The notes: generated by a model from the letters alone, not told the origin. A stretch of 64,000 bases of DNA from Eshraghiella sp045129695 (GCA_045129695.1 JBGVJZ010000013.1:1-64000); one strand, 5' to 3'. Shown: positions 25,871 through 35,131, numbered from the stretch's first letter. Numbers and translations: made by a program.

Positions 25871-26557
25871 TCACCACAAATCATACTGTTTCATCGTTTC
25901 TACATCTCGATACTCATGCCTCTCATAATACCCGATTAGTTTTCCTTCATCTCTAAGAGCCACCATATAGACATCCTTATTCTGTTTCTCATTATGAAAT
26001 GTATAAACAATGTTGTGGCTTTCATCTGCTACAAACCAATCAACCACCTGCTGTATCTTCTCCCTTGATTCTGGATTATGACAATCCAACAGGCTTCTTC
26101 CTATCAGTTTGTCTCCTCCATATTTTGAATAGTTAAGTGCTGCTGCCGGATTCATATAAATAATCTCATGCTTAAGATTGCATATAACGACAGAAGTCTT
26201 GTCCTGATCCACAATACTCTTATAAAAACTGACATAAGACTTGAATTTGATTGCTTTTTCATTATCCAAACGTTTCTGAAGATGTGGTTTCTTACTATGA
26301 TAATAGCTGTATATCTCATCATCCGGAATCCATATCTGCACTTCATGTATTTTATCAAGAACAGCCTCGATGATATGTTCATCTGCCACAGAATCAGGTG
26401 TTTTCTCATTCTCAGTAACATACTTCTTATATTCCTCATACACCCATCCTGTAATCTTGTCTTTCTGCTTCATCTTGAGATTACTGAACTTCTTATTCAT
26501 CTGCAAAAGCTGACCATCTATCTTTTTATGTATCTTTGTTTTCTTACTTTTTGCCAT
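25871..26557 (-). CDS. PAS-domain protein
   Basis: A 228-residue protein. Residues 1-105 are lysine-rich and helical, with a DUF2293-like feel (KITGWVYEEYKKYV, then VQIWIPDDEIYSYY). Residues 118-220 form a PAS domain (TSVVICNLKHEIIYMNPAA, GRSLLDCHNP, YMVALRDEGKLIGYYERHE). No output domain follows, so it may sense a ligand and bind a partner. AAAGG precedes the ATG. Confidence 0.65.
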   Translation of the reverse strand: MAKSKKTKIHKKIDGQLLQMNKKFSNLKMKQKDKITGWVYEEYKKYVTENEKTPDSVADEHIIEAVLDKIHEVQIWIPDDEIYSYYHSKKPHLQKRLDNEKAIKFKSYVSFYKSIVDQDKTSVVICNLKHEIIYMNPAAALNYSKYGGDKLIGRSLLDCHNPESREKIQQVVDWFVADESHNIVYTFHNEKQNKDVYMVALRDEGKLIGYYERHEYRDVETMKQYDLW

Positions 26558-26571
26558 ATATCTGCTACCTT

Positions 26572-26826
26572 TTAGAACTTAACGACTTCCGGTTCATGTG
26601 TAAATGATGAAAATGTAGCTGTGCCATTCTTAAAATAAAACACCTCTGTATTGCCAACATCTGCGGAATACATCTTCTGTAAAGATGGATATGCATCAAG
26701 CTGAATATAGAGCTTGTCTTCAAAAATGCGGGCAGTTCCAAAAGGTCTTACTCTTGGCTGATTCCCTTCTACTGTTGCTAAATAATAGATCTCTGCTTCT
26801 TTCAAGAATTTAACTACTCGTGCCAT
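26572..26826 (-). pseudogene. Pyridoxamine 5'-phosphate oxidase-like protein with internal deletion
   Basis: The start at 26826 has an AGGAGG site and reads MARVVKFLKEAEIYYLATVE, the opening of small flavin-binding PNPOx-like proteins. After EDKLYIQ the sequence jumps to LDAYPSLQKMYSADVGNTEV and the family's C-terminus FSSFTHEPEVVKF. About 40-45 residues of the beta-barrel core are missing, in frame. The product, if made, probably does not fold normally. Confidence 0.7.
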
Positions 26827-27009
26827 AATATAATCCTCCTGTCTGGGTATATAATAAATACCATTATCATACCGTTCCAGAAAACCATTTGCCACAAGTC
26901 TTTTTACCGACTGGCGCACTGCATTCTCAGATAATTCTTCTATTTTCAAATCATTTTAAAAGATTGACTCATTATATCCATAATTCTCTAACAAGTAAGA
27001 TTTCAACAT
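26827..27009 (-). pseudogene. N-terminal fragment of an AbiEi-type antitoxin gene
   Basis: Begins at an ATG (27007-27009) with the same GGAGGTGAG-type site as the gene at 14638. The frame is stopped by TAA after about 17 codons, where the intact copy has a Leu codon. Beyond the stop the winged-helix segment (NAVRQSVKRLVANGFLERYD) stays open and runs into the pyridoxamine oxidase-like frame. Confidence 0.75.
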
Positions 27010-27068
27010 AGTCTCACCTCCACATATATAGCACCATTTTTATATCTTTATTGTCAATATTTATGTCG
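26839..27068. repeat. Second copy of the AbiEi promoter and 5' segment
   Basis: Matches 14469-14697 in the same orientation at roughly 85-90 percent by eye, including the promoter region. It shows either a past duplication or an older resident copy. Confidence 0.8.
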
Positions 27069-27102
27069 TTTTTATAACTATTATATGCATGAAAAAAAAA
27101 AA

Positions 27103-28323
27103 TCAAAATAACATTAAAAGTTCCTTTCTTATTTCCTTTACCTGCGCTATCGTTCGTTCAATTCTCTTCTGTGCCTTATTTATCTGCAAATGTGTCAACG
27201 CATCTAAAAAACCATCATCAATCCACATATCTATTGCAGTCGCCAAGCGACCGTATTTCAATTGTACACTCTTATTCTTCTGTAAAATTCGTAGCTCCGC
27301 ATTCAAACTATCCAAAGCATTCTGCGCCTGCTGTATCTCCACATCTGCCTCTGAAAGAAACGAGTATTTCCACATTGATGAGAAAAAATCCCTGTTCATC
27401 ATATCAATGAAGCTAATGTTACTACTATCATTCAATGTTCGCTGTGCCTGCGTAAGACATCTCAACGCATGATCAGCCGCATCAATAGCAGACTGAATCT
27501 CAAAACTCAAATTCTCTTGTTCTTCTTCCTCTTCTTCGCGCAAATCCTCCGGAAGTTTCAGATTCTGCACTTTTGCCACCTGTATAATAATATCATCATC
27601 TACATTCCCATACAGTTCCTCTAGAGATTCCTCCGTCAACAATAATCTTGACAGAAACACTGCCTGTTTCACCGTATCTTCATTACACAGCCCGTTCAAT
27701 TCCAACAAATTTTTATCCCGGAACCGTACACCGGCATCCAATGCTCTTGTAATAAACCGGCTTGCCTCATATTCGTCATTCCAGAACAATTCCTGCGCCA
27801 CTTCCAAGACTTCATCATCGTTACCAAAGTCTGTGACTGCATGCAATCGAGCTTTAGAATATTCCGGTTTCCAATCATAAAAAGCATCGTAAAATCTGCT
27901 CCATGAGATCGGTGCACTGGCATCGGGACATAGTTCCTCCTCGTACTCATGTACAATATCCACCGGAGCAGATATCTTATATCGCTTCGCCACATCGATA
28001 ATAAGTTCATCATCAATGCAGCCGTACAAATCCTCTAAGTCCTGTGCAGTAAACTCGTCCGCAGATTGATACAATGCTTTCTTAAAACTCTCCTCTGCAC
28101 ATAGGTCAACAATTTCCGCAAGATTCTCTCCGGAAAACTTTACGCCATGTTGCAAAGCCCTATTCAAGAGCCTGGTTGCACCCTTCTCATCCTCAAAGGC
28201 AATGATGTTGAGCGCATCCACAATTTCACCCGGTGTTCCCATATTCTCAAGGGATGATATATTGTTTACGGCAGTACTTACCGCCCAGTTATTTATTTTT
28301 TCATAATATTCAGACCATGTCAT
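27103..28323 (-). CDS. Unknown protein with an internal duplication and coiled-coil end
   Basis: A 406-residue acidic protein. Two units of about 120 residues repeat: unit 1 (1-125) contains MTWSEYYEKINNW, ATRLLNRALQHGVKFSGENL and DLEDLYGCIDDELIIDVAKR; unit 2 (138-258) contains ISWSRFYDAFYDW, ASRFITRALDAGVRFRDKNL and SLEELYGNVDDDIIIQVAKV. The C-terminal third is helical with heptad-like spacing and may form a coiled coil. No family was recognised; the repeats look like alpha-helical scaffold modules. GAGGTG precedes the ATG. Confidence 0.7.
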   Translation of the reverse strand: MTWSEYYEKINNWAVSTAVNNISSLENMGTPGEIVDALNIIAFEDEKGATRLLNRALQHGVKFSGENLAEIVDLCAEESFKKALYQSADEFTAQDLEDLYGCIDDELIIDVAKRYKISAPVDIVHEYEEELCPDASAPISWSRFYDAFYDWKPEYSKARLHAVTDFGNDDEVLEVAQELFWNDEYEASRFITRALDAGVRFRDKNLLELNGLCNEDTVKQAVFLSRLLLTEESLEELYGNVDDDIIIQVAKVQNLKLPEDLREEEEEEQENLSFEIQSAIDAADHALRCLTQAQRTLNDSSNISFIDMMNRDFFSSMWKYSFLSEADVEIQQAQNALDSLNAELRILQKNKSVQLKYGRLATAIDMWIDDGFLDALTHLQINKAQKRIERTIAQVKEIRKELLMLF

Positions 28324-28374
28324 ATGCTACACCTCTTAAATAATTCAGCCTGAGGAAGCTTCATTCAGCTTGCT

Positions 28375-28497
28375 CTATTCCATAAAATCGCTCAACACAT
28401 CACCATCCCAGTCATCAAAATCTCCCTCACGGCCGTAAGTACTAACAATGCCCTCCTTTTGGATATTCTCTGTTACATTAAGCTTCCTGTAATTCAT
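28375..28497 (-). CDS. Small ORF coupled to the preceding one (40 aa)
   Basis: Its ATG overlaps the stop of the 50-residue gene in an ATGA arrangement, implying coupled translation. The product begins MNYRKLNVTENIQKEG and ends in an acidic tail (DFDDWDGDVLSDFME). No family is known to me. Coding is suggested by the overlap and by plausible composition, not by homology. Confidence 0.45.
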   Translation of the reverse strand: MNYRKLNVTENIQKEGIVSTYGREGDFDDWDGDVLSDFME

Positions 28498-28646
28498 TGT
28501 GTTATTTTAATATATTCTTCAATATCTCGCACCAATGCTTCATAATACTTTTCATCCACACCCTCTAAAAATTGTGGCACCGAACACTTTTGGGCCTCTA
28601 AAATATCAGCAGCCTTCACCAGGTTTACTATTTTTTCTCTCTGCAT
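28494..28646 (-). CDS. Small ORF of unknown function (50 aa)
   Basis: Starts at 28646 behind an AGGTG site and reads MQREKIVNLVKAADILEAQK, an amphipathic helical protein ending EDIEEY-like (RDIEEYIKITQ). It sits just upstream of the coupled 40-residue frame. Together they may be a small two-gene module, or pieces of decayed genes in this zone. Confidence 0.5.
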   Translation of the reverse strand: MQREKIVNLVKAADILEAQKCSVPQFLEGVDEKYYEALVRDIEEYIKITQ

Positions 28647-28655
28647 AACAAGCAC

Positions 28656-28718
28656 CTAAAAAACTAAATAAACACTATCAACTTCAACATCTGTATACTT
28701 CACACCATTTAACTTCAT
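28656..28718 (-). CDS. Very short ORF (20 aa), doubtful
   Basis: Preceded by AAGG four bases from the ATG, it reads MKLNGVKYTDVEVDSVYLVF and ends nine bases before the 50-residue frame. It may be a leader peptide or the first codons of a lost gene. Confidence 0.25.
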   Translation of the reverse strand: MKLNGVKYTDVEVDSVYLVF

Positions 28719-28761
28719 TTACCTTATCCCGGTCTATTCATATATATCCTGCCTCTCTTAA

Positions 28762-29232
28762 CTATGGATAACCGCCAACCCGTGAGCCTGATGCATAACA
28801 CACATCATATAAGGCTTCACGTTCTTCATCTGTTGCCTTCTGCGCAATATTTTTATCAAATTTTCTAAGGGATGCAGAAATTGGCATCTGTCTCTGTATG
28901 AATGAAATCTTACCCGGACGCTCAAAGGGCTCCATCTCCACATAGTTTTCACGAAACGGATTTTCTTTTATGAGCTTTTCCTCATCCTTAATGTAATTTT
29001 CGATATAACGAACCTTGCACAATTCATCATATCCATAAACTTCAATATCCTCTATGTAAAACTGCAAAATTCCTTTTGTGGGAAAATCCTCCAAGCTTTC
29101 AAGATACGGGCATCCTCCCAGCTTGCTCTCCCACGGCTTGGTCTCCTCCAGGGAAAATGTGATTTCGTTGGAAGTCTTTAGTGTGGTTTACAGCTCTGTT
29201 CTGTATTTTTCAATTATTTCAGGTAAAATCAT
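28762..29232 (-). pseudogene. DUF1963 (YwqG-like) gene, interrupted and truncated
   Basis: The frame begins MILPEIIEKYRTEL at 29232 and meets TAA after 14 codons; it then continues open with FSLEETKPWESKLGGCPYL, FPTKGILQFYIEDIEVYG and ends early at SRVGGYP, where the second half of DUF1963 should follow. A frame could restart inside at 29094, but the conserved N-terminal segment would be lost. It has at least one nonsense mutation and a lost C-terminus. Confidence 0.75.
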
Positions 29233-29272
29233 GTTAGTCCTCCTTCTTCACCCGATAATACTTGCTAGTTCT

Positions 29273-29350
29273 TTATGCATCCCCGGTTTCCTCAAATACC
29301 TCTCGCACCACAGCTTCTTTTGCAGTCTCACCAAATTTCTATGGCGAAAC
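29273..29350 (-). pseudogene. NUDIX hydrolase remnant
   Basis: About 22 codons between two stops read FGETAKEAVVREVFEETGD, an almost complete NUDIX box (GxxxxxExxxREVxEETG). Nothing of the rest of the fold is present. Confidence 0.65.
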
Positions 29351-29485
29351 AACTGGTGCAATTCCAAAATGCCATAATGTTGATGATGTATTGATATTTA
29401 GTTCCAGCTTAATACAAATATTATATAGTTTTTTTATCAGGGTGTAAACCTGTATCAATAGCAGGAACATCAGCAAAATCCAAAA

Positions 29486-29533
29486 TAAAAATGTAGGTTT
29501 TCCTACATAGTTGTTTTGGAAAAGCCTACATTT
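29486..29533 (-). terminator. Terminator of the ferritin-like gene
   Basis: AAATGTAGG...TTTTCC and GGAAAAGCCTACATTT (29489-29533) form a 15-bp stem with one bulge, followed on the minus strand by TTTTTATTTT. A nested TGTAGG/CCTACA stem offers an alternative fold. Confidence 0.75.
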
Positions 29534-29554
29534 CTATATAACTTCCGTTACAAA

Positions 29555-30103
29555 TTACAATTCTTTCATCAATGCCTGTAATATCATTATATGATACTCT
29601 TCATCCTGAATAATTCTTGCCAGAACAGCCTTCACATACTCATCATCAATTCTTTTTATGTGCATTCTGTATTGTTCTATTGCCTGCTTTTCCGCATCGA
29701 TTCCGGCAAGCATCATCTCGCTCGGATTGTCTGCAATGGCAACATATTGCGGGGTCCACATCCTTTGCCTTCCGTCACCGTATCTCGCCACAAAATCAAG
29801 ATTGCCACCCAATAAGATGATCAATTCTCCTATTTTCTGAAGATGTACCATTTCTGCAATGGCAATTCCTAAAACTGTTTTTGCAATGGCACACATTTCT
29901 AAAGACAGTCGGTTTTCATTATTAATATATTGCACAATCGCCGAGAACTCAGATACCGTACCGCAATAATCAGTACTAAGCAGCTTCGCATACGCCTGAT
30001 TTTTTTCTCTTACCTGAATCGGCGGATAAGGCAGCTCCATCATAATTGGTGTTACCCCGGCAAAATTGCATGTATTAACCAATGAAGTTACTTTTTCTTT
30101 CAT
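29555..30103 (-). CDS. Ferritin-like di-iron protein
   Basis: 182 residues with a four-helix ferritin-like pattern: SEFSAIVQYINNENRL, an AKTVLGIAIAEMVHLQKIGEL helix (ExxH), EKQAIEQYRMHIKRI and IIQDEEYHIMILQAL (ExxH). These supply the carboxylate and His ligands of a di-metal site. It resembles encapsulated or Mn-catalase/CotJC-type ferritin-like proteins of Clostridia more than storage ferritin; the exact activity is not evident. An inverted repeat (30117-30146) lies in the promoter region. Confidence 0.75.
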   Translation of the reverse strand: MKEKVTSLVNTCNFAGVTPIMMELPYPPIQVREKNQAYAKLLSTDYCGTVSEFSAIVQYINNENRLSLEMCAIAKTVLGIAIAEMVHLQKIGELIILLGGNLDFVARYGDGRQRMWTPQYVAIADNPSEMMLAGIDAEKQAIEQYRMHIKRIDDEYVKAVLARIIQDEEYHIMILQALMKEL

Positions 30104-30116
30104 TATGGATTATTCT

Positions 30117-30146
30117 CCAATATATTTTTATATAATATTATATTGG
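30117..30146. promoter_or_regulatory. Inverted repeat ahead of the ferritin-like gene
   Basis: CCAATATA (30117-30124) and TATATTGG (30139-30146) flank an AT-rich core that includes TATAATATTATA. It could be an operator for a metal or peroxide regulator, or a weak terminator of the amylase gene. Confidence 0.4.
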
Positions 30147-30168
30147 AATATCCGGAAATATTACTATT

Positions 30169-31767
30169 CTATCCAAAACTTCTGGCCCAAGCCACTAATG
30201 AGTCATGATGAGTATTCTCTCTGACGGTTCCTAACATATAGTCCGTTACCGGACCGTTCCTTCTCATCTTTTCGAGAATAACTTCCTGAAGTTCTTCCAC
30301 AGACATGTCTTCATATCTTTTACTAAAGTCAACGACTACTTTCTCAGGTTTCTTTTCTTCCGTGATTTTTACGGGTTCCTCTTTCGGATGCTCTGGCGTT
30401 TTAACAGGCTCAAAACTTTCACCACAAAGTTCTGCCGGAATCCAGATTTCACCAGCGTTCGCCGCTACTCTCACCTGAATGCGTCCACCGTTTACGGATA
30501 CTCTTTCTCCGGATAATGCACCTACATATTCTGCCGAATCTCCACACACAAGGTTCATGTAAGCATCGTTATCACCATTGTTGACTGTAGTGATTACAGA
30601 CTTACCGTCAAGGTTTCTCGCATACGCATAATGAGTAGTCTGCAGCTCCAATTCCTGATAATTACCATAACAAAGTGCCGGTGTATTCTGACGAATCTTA
30701 CCAAGTGCTGCAATTAGCTTTGTACAAGGATTTGTGTTAATTGCATCTTTATAATCTTCATAATTTAATGCAGGTCTTAAAGAATCATCTGAAATTTTTT
30801 CTTTTCTTCCTTCTATACCGAACTCTGAACCATAGTAAAGGGATGGAATTCCCGGTAATGTATACAGCATTACATGTACCGGCATAAAATGTGCTTTATT
30901 TTTCAGCTTTGTATAAATACGTTCTACATCATGGTTATCTACAAAGCTGTAAAGCTTAAGATTACTTCCTACCATATCGTTTACATATTTGATTGTATGT
31001 GCAATTTCAAAATAGTTATGGTCATTGTGACCGGAGTACAATGCTTTATGAAGCATATAATTTGTTACTGAATGAAGGGTTCCATCATTTGCCCAACGGG
31101 AATAATTTCCATGAATAACTTCCCCCATAAGCCAGAAGTCCGGTTTTACTTCATTCGCCACATGACGAAGCGCCTTCATATAATCAAAATCCAGAACATC
31201 CGCAGCGTCCAGACGGATTCCATCAATATCAAACTCACTTACCCAGAAGCGAATTACATCGCAAATGTATTCCTTGACTGCCGGATTGTGCTGATTTAAT
31301 TTTACAAGGAGGTCATATCCTCCCCTGTTTTCATAGGAAAAACCATCATTAAAGGAATTATTCCCCCCGAAATTCACATTGCAGTACCAATCTTTGTATT
31401 GTGAATTTTCTCTATGATTTTTAATATCCTGAAATGCAAAGAAATCACGGCCTGTGTGATTGAATACTCCATCCAGGATAACTCTGATTCCCTGTTTGTG
31501 ACATTCCGCAACAAAATTTTTCAGATCCTCGTTTGTTCCAAGTCTGCTGTCTAATTTTTTATAATCTGTCGTTTCGTAACCATGTCCCACAGATTCGAAA
31601 AGCGGTCCGATATAAATTGCATTACAACCGATTTCCTTAATATGAGAAATCCATGTAAGTAATGTATTTAACCGGTGTACCGGTTCTCCATAAGAATTCT
31701 GTTTTGGTGCCCCTGTCAACCCCAGTGGATATATATGATAAAATACGGCCTCGTCATACCACGCCAT
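30169..31767 (-). CDS. GH13 alpha-amylase family enzyme with C-terminal extension
   Basis: A 532-residue enzyme without a signal peptide, so probably cytoplasmic. GH13 regions are complete: DGVFNH (99-104), GIRLDAAD with the nucleophile Asp187, the acid/base Glu216 in MGEVIHG, and FVDNHD with Asp280. It should act on alpha-1,4-glucan oligosaccharides from glycogen or imported maltodextrin. After the catalytic and beta domains, a Pro/Glu/Lys-rich linker (about 438-465) leads to a roughly 60-residue helical tail that I cannot assign. AGGAGG precedes the ATG. Confidence 0.92.
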   Translation of the reverse strand: MAWYDEAVFYHIYPLGLTGAPKQNSYGEPVHRLNTLLTWISHIKEIGCNAIYIGPLFESVGHGYETTDYKKLDSRLGTNEDLKNFVAECHKQGIRVILDGVFNHTGRDFFAFQDIKNHRENSQYKDWYCNVNFGGNNSFNDGFSYENRGGYDLLVKLNQHNPAVKEYICDVIRFWVSEFDIDGIRLDAADVLDFDYMKALRHVANEVKPDFWLMGEVIHGNYSRWANDGTLHSVTNYMLHKALYSGHNDHNYFEIAHTIKYVNDMVGSNLKLYSFVDNHDVERIYTKLKNKAHFMPVHVMLYTLPGIPSLYYGSEFGIEGRKEKISDDSLRPALNYEDYKDAINTNPCTKLIAALGKIRQNTPALCYGNYQELELQTTHYAYARNLDGKSVITTVNNGDNDAYMNLVCGDSAEYVGALSGERVSVNGGRIQVRVAANAGEIWIPAELCGESFEPVKTPEHPKEEPVKITEEKKPEKVVVDFSKRYEDMSVEELQEVILEKMRRNGPVTDYMLGTVRENTHHDSLVAWARSFG

Positions 31768-31807
31768 GCTTATTCCTCCTGTTTTTAAAAAAAATTTTTA
31801 TTCTATT

Positions 31808-34800
31808 CTACGGGATTACTTCAAACTCTTTATAGCTGTTTCTACCATTCTCTTTAACATAATAAAGTGCTGCATCCGCATTCTTGCGAACTGTCTCAAA
31901 GTCCTCTTCGCATGTAACACCTTCCAGATATGCGATACCGATAGAACATCCCGCATAATGTTCTTTGTCAAGCTTGAATTTCTTCAATGCAAATCGCTCT
32001 ACAACATCTGCAAAGCCCTCCGCTTTCCGGATTTCTGACAAAATATTTTCTGCAATTTCCTCTACTTCCTTTCTGTTCTGATATGTAAGAATTATGGCAA
32101 ATTCATCTCCTCCCAATCGGATTGTGCTTGCTCCTTTGGGTGCCATCTTACGGAAAATATCTGCAAAGCTTACTAAAATGGCATCACCTACATGATGTCC
32201 AAAAGTATCATTGTAGTATTTGAAATGATCCAAATCCATATAGATAAATGCATATTTCTTCTCACATTCTTCTTTATTTGAAACTACTGAGCGAATAATG
32301 GAATAATATCCCTGTCTGTTAAACAATCCTGTCAGTTCATCTGTAACAGCCTGTTTCTTTAAAAGCTCATTCATACGCTCAATTTCATCATGAGCCTGCC
32401 ATTTCTTAATTGCATTAATAATCTGTCTGAACAGATAAGTGTAAATCTCTAAATCATAGTCATTTAAAACATATCTGTCGGTAGAAGCATTCCAGTTCTC
32501 CCTACTCTTGGTGTATGCGACAAAAATAGCAGTCAGCTTCTCATTCTCAAAAATAGGAACTCCTACCATTGAAAAGATTTTTTCTCCAAACATTACAGAA
32601 AATAATTTTCTGTAATCCTTATAATTTCCGTTATATTTTGAAACGGCGAAACCGCTTCGTTTCTCTGCGAAAAATCTGACAAGCAAATCTATATTTTCAT
32701 TTGTCATTTCCTTGGCTCTTTCCTGATAAACAAAACGTTCATCTCCGGAAATATGGATTGTCAAAATTCCATCAAGATTATAGTTGCTTGCAAGTGCAGA
32801 CAGCACATTACTCATTCGTTCGCTGATATTCTCCTCACGCTTATCCAATAGATTCTGGAATAAGGAGAAGAACTGTATTTCTTTACGCCTTGCACGGGCA
32901 TCCCGTTCGATACTTCGCATTCTCTCAGCTTCACAAACTTCATCCATAATCGGACATGTCAATGAATTAGGAACAGAAGCATTGTTCCCACATGCATCTT
33001 CAAGTAGTCTGTCAGCGGATTGCAAATGACGCATATAACCTTTCTTTTGACAGAATTCCTTATATTCATTTAAAAGCTGAACCCTGTCTTCTTCCAAACC
33101 AAGCTTATACAGGGTGTATTGCTTTGCCATACAAAATTGCGGATAGGAGAAAAAATAATTCCCCTTTGAGCGATTCATATAGATTTCCGCACGCTCATAT
33201 ATTTTCATCGCATCTGCATACTTACCATTATAATTACATAACAGTGCCTGGCAAATGAAATATAAGAACAAATCATCATCCCACAGATAATTATTGTTAT
33301 TATCATGGTCATTTTCAACAATGTAATCCAGAAATTGTCCGTCCTTTAGCAGATAGTTGCCGGTACTGTATACCCGTCCCTGATAGAATGATGAAAGTGC
33401 AACCATTCCTATAACCTTGGAAATATTACATACACGCAAACTGTTTTTTCTGTTAATATTCAACAGATATAAGGTCTTTTCCAGATATGTAGTTGCATTT
33501 GAGTATTCTTCTGCCATAATCGCATTAATTGCCATATTATATAAAGTTTCTATAATATAATCACAAAGTCCCAGCTTATGGAAAATTTCCATTGCAAGAT
33601 TAAAATAATGATTAGCTTTTGTATAATCCTCTCCTGAACAATAATTATATCCCAGACCATTATATATCATGGCTTCTTCAAACCGATTGCCGCTTCTCTG
33701 TGCAACCAGGATGTCTTTTTCGTAAAAATAATTTACGATATCACGATTGCCACTATAGGAAGCAATCATGATTACACTTCTGTAGGCATCGGTCAGAAAC
33801 TGGTCATTACCAATCATTTCACCAATTTCAATACCCTTGTTGAAATATGGCAGTTTCTCTTCTATATTCTCTATTGTTTTGTCCTGAAATGATTCATTTT
33901 CAAAACAATACACATATATATGAGCCAGATGATTAAAATATTTGTATTCAATACACTGTTCCAGCAAATCATCCTCTATCGGATAGTTTTCATAGGAAAT
34001 CAAAATATTATAAAAGCCACTGAATTTACTCATGACCTTTGCAATCTTACCCTTGAATTCCGAATATCTGTCATTCATCTCATGCGCCAGATTTATACAT
34101 TTATCTGCCGCTTCTCTGGCTGCATTAATATTTCCATTGTGCATATTAACATATGCGATGATATAATGATATCCATACTCAATACTCCGGTTCCGGGTTT
34201 CTTCACTAAGCTGATGCAAACTTTCCGCAACCAATAATGCATGTGAACAATCTCCCTGTAAAACAGCAAGGATAGCCAATTGCATATATAACCTTACTTC
34301 CTGTTCCTTCGTAATACCCACATTTTCAATCTGAACCTTCTGATAAATAAAATCCAAATAGTATCTCATCTCATCATAGGCAAACATGCAGTACATATTA
34401 TAAGTATTTATCAGATACACATCAATATCATCTCCGTTAAATACAAAGTCATTATGGGTTACGTTTTCTATAATTTCTGAATTCACAGACCAGTCAAACA
34501 CACAATTACGCTTCTCACAGTGAGTTTCAAATCTATGCTTATATTCTTCTTCGCAGACACGTGCTTTGCCATTTTCATTATCAAATGCTACAATCCTGAT
34601 ATGTTCACATTCCGGTGCACACATAATATAATCTAATAATTCCAATGTTGAGGCACCTGCATAATTGAGTCTGTTCAGAACAATATATATATCCTGTTCA
34701 CCACATACCTTCACAAGCATATTTGCAATTCCATTAAGCAGCTTTTCTTTTTCAAAACGTACTTCTGAGAAAAGCGGCTCCTCCACTCTTTTACATCTTC

Positions 34801-35131
34801 CGGTTGCAAAATAGCTTTCATATATTGTCTCATGTAGTGCATAAACACCTGCATCCTTAATAAGTTCAGAAGGCTTAATCCCCTGAACATTCATTAATTC
34901 TTCTATTATAGACAGAAACGGTGCATATACCCCATTCATCACATTTTCTTCAAAACTGTGATAGAATACCCTCAAAGTATATTCTTTAGGTAACAGAGAC
35001 GCAATTTCTTCTCTGCTTAATTCAATTTTATTAGTATGTTTCATTAGCACTACATTGCAGCCATCTTTAAGACTTCTGTTACATAATGATTCCATGTAGC
35101 TGTTCAGGCAATCCAATTCTTCACGTATCAT
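31808..35131 (-). CDS. Large TPR/GAF/GGDEF protein, diguanylate cyclase
   Basis: 1,107 residues. The first 250 resemble a degenerate STAND/AAA module lacking a Walker A motif; about 265-700 are TPR-like helices (for example ALLVAESLHQLSEE, FEEAMIYNGLGYNYCSGEDY); about 770-920 look like a GAF sensor; the last 170 form a GGDEF domain with an intact RLGGDEFAIIL. The RxxD inhibitory site five residues ahead is absent (KGAS), so product inhibition is unlikely. It should make cyclic di-GMP in response to a signal. GGGGG precedes the ATG. The HD-GYP gene nearby could degrade the product. Confidence 0.88.
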   Translation of the reverse strand: MIREELDCLNSYMESLCNRSLKDGCNVVLMKHTNKIELSREEIASLLPKEYTLRVFYHSFEENVMNGVYAPFLSIIEELMNVQGIKPSELIKDAGVYALHETIYESYFATGRCKRVEEPLFSEVRFEKEKLLNGIANMLVKVCGEQDIYIVLNRLNYAGASTLELLDYIMCAPECEHIRIVAFDNENGKARVCEEEYKHRFETHCEKRNCVFDWSVNSEIIENVTHNDFVFNGDDIDVYLINTYNMYCMFAYDEMRYYLDFIYQKVQIENVGITKEQEVRLYMQLAILAVLQGDCSHALLVAESLHQLSEETRNRSIEYGYHYIIAYVNMHNGNINAAREAADKCINLAHEMNDRYSEFKGKIAKVMSKFSGFYNILISYENYPIEDDLLEQCIEYKYFNHLAHIYVYCFENESFQDKTIENIEEKLPYFNKGIEIGEMIGNDQFLTDAYRSVIMIASYSGNRDIVNYFYEKDILVAQRSGNRFEEAMIYNGLGYNYCSGEDYTKANHYFNLAMEIFHKLGLCDYIIETLYNMAINAIMAEEYSNATTYLEKTLYLLNINRKNSLRVCNISKVIGMVALSSFYQGRVYSTGNYLLKDGQFLDYIVENDHDNNNNYLWDDDLFLYFICQALLCNYNGKYADAMKIYERAEIYMNRSKGNYFFSYPQFCMAKQYTLYKLGLEEDRVQLLNEYKEFCQKKGYMRHLQSADRLLEDACGNNASVPNSLTCPIMDEVCEAERMRSIERDARARRKEIQFFSLFQNLLDKREENISERMSNVLSALASNYNLDGILTIHISGDERFVYQERAKEMTNENIDLLVRFFAEKRSGFAVSKYNGNYKDYRKLFSVMFGEKIFSMVGVPIFENEKLTAIFVAYTKSRENWNASTDRYVLNDYDLEIYTYLFRQIINAIKKWQAHDEIERMNELLKKQAVTDELTGLFNRQGYYSIIRSVVSNKEECEKKYAFIYMDLDHFKYYNDTFGHHVGDAILVSFADIFRKMAPKGASTIRLGGDEFAIILTYQNRKEVEEIAENILSEIRKAEGFADVVERFALKKFKLDKEHYAGCSIGIAYLEGVTCEEDFETVRKNADAALYYVKENGRNSYKEFEVIP

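Noticed and set aside
26572..26949. A genuine fusion of a winged-helix domain and an oxidase
   Set aside because: The oxidase part has its own AGGAGG site and ATG, and the upstream part is a duplicated fragment with a stop, so the joined frame is accidental.
30117..30146. PerR or Fur box for the ferritin-like gene
   Set aside because: Only one half fits the 7-1-7 consensus; the repeat is listed as an unassigned inverted repeat.
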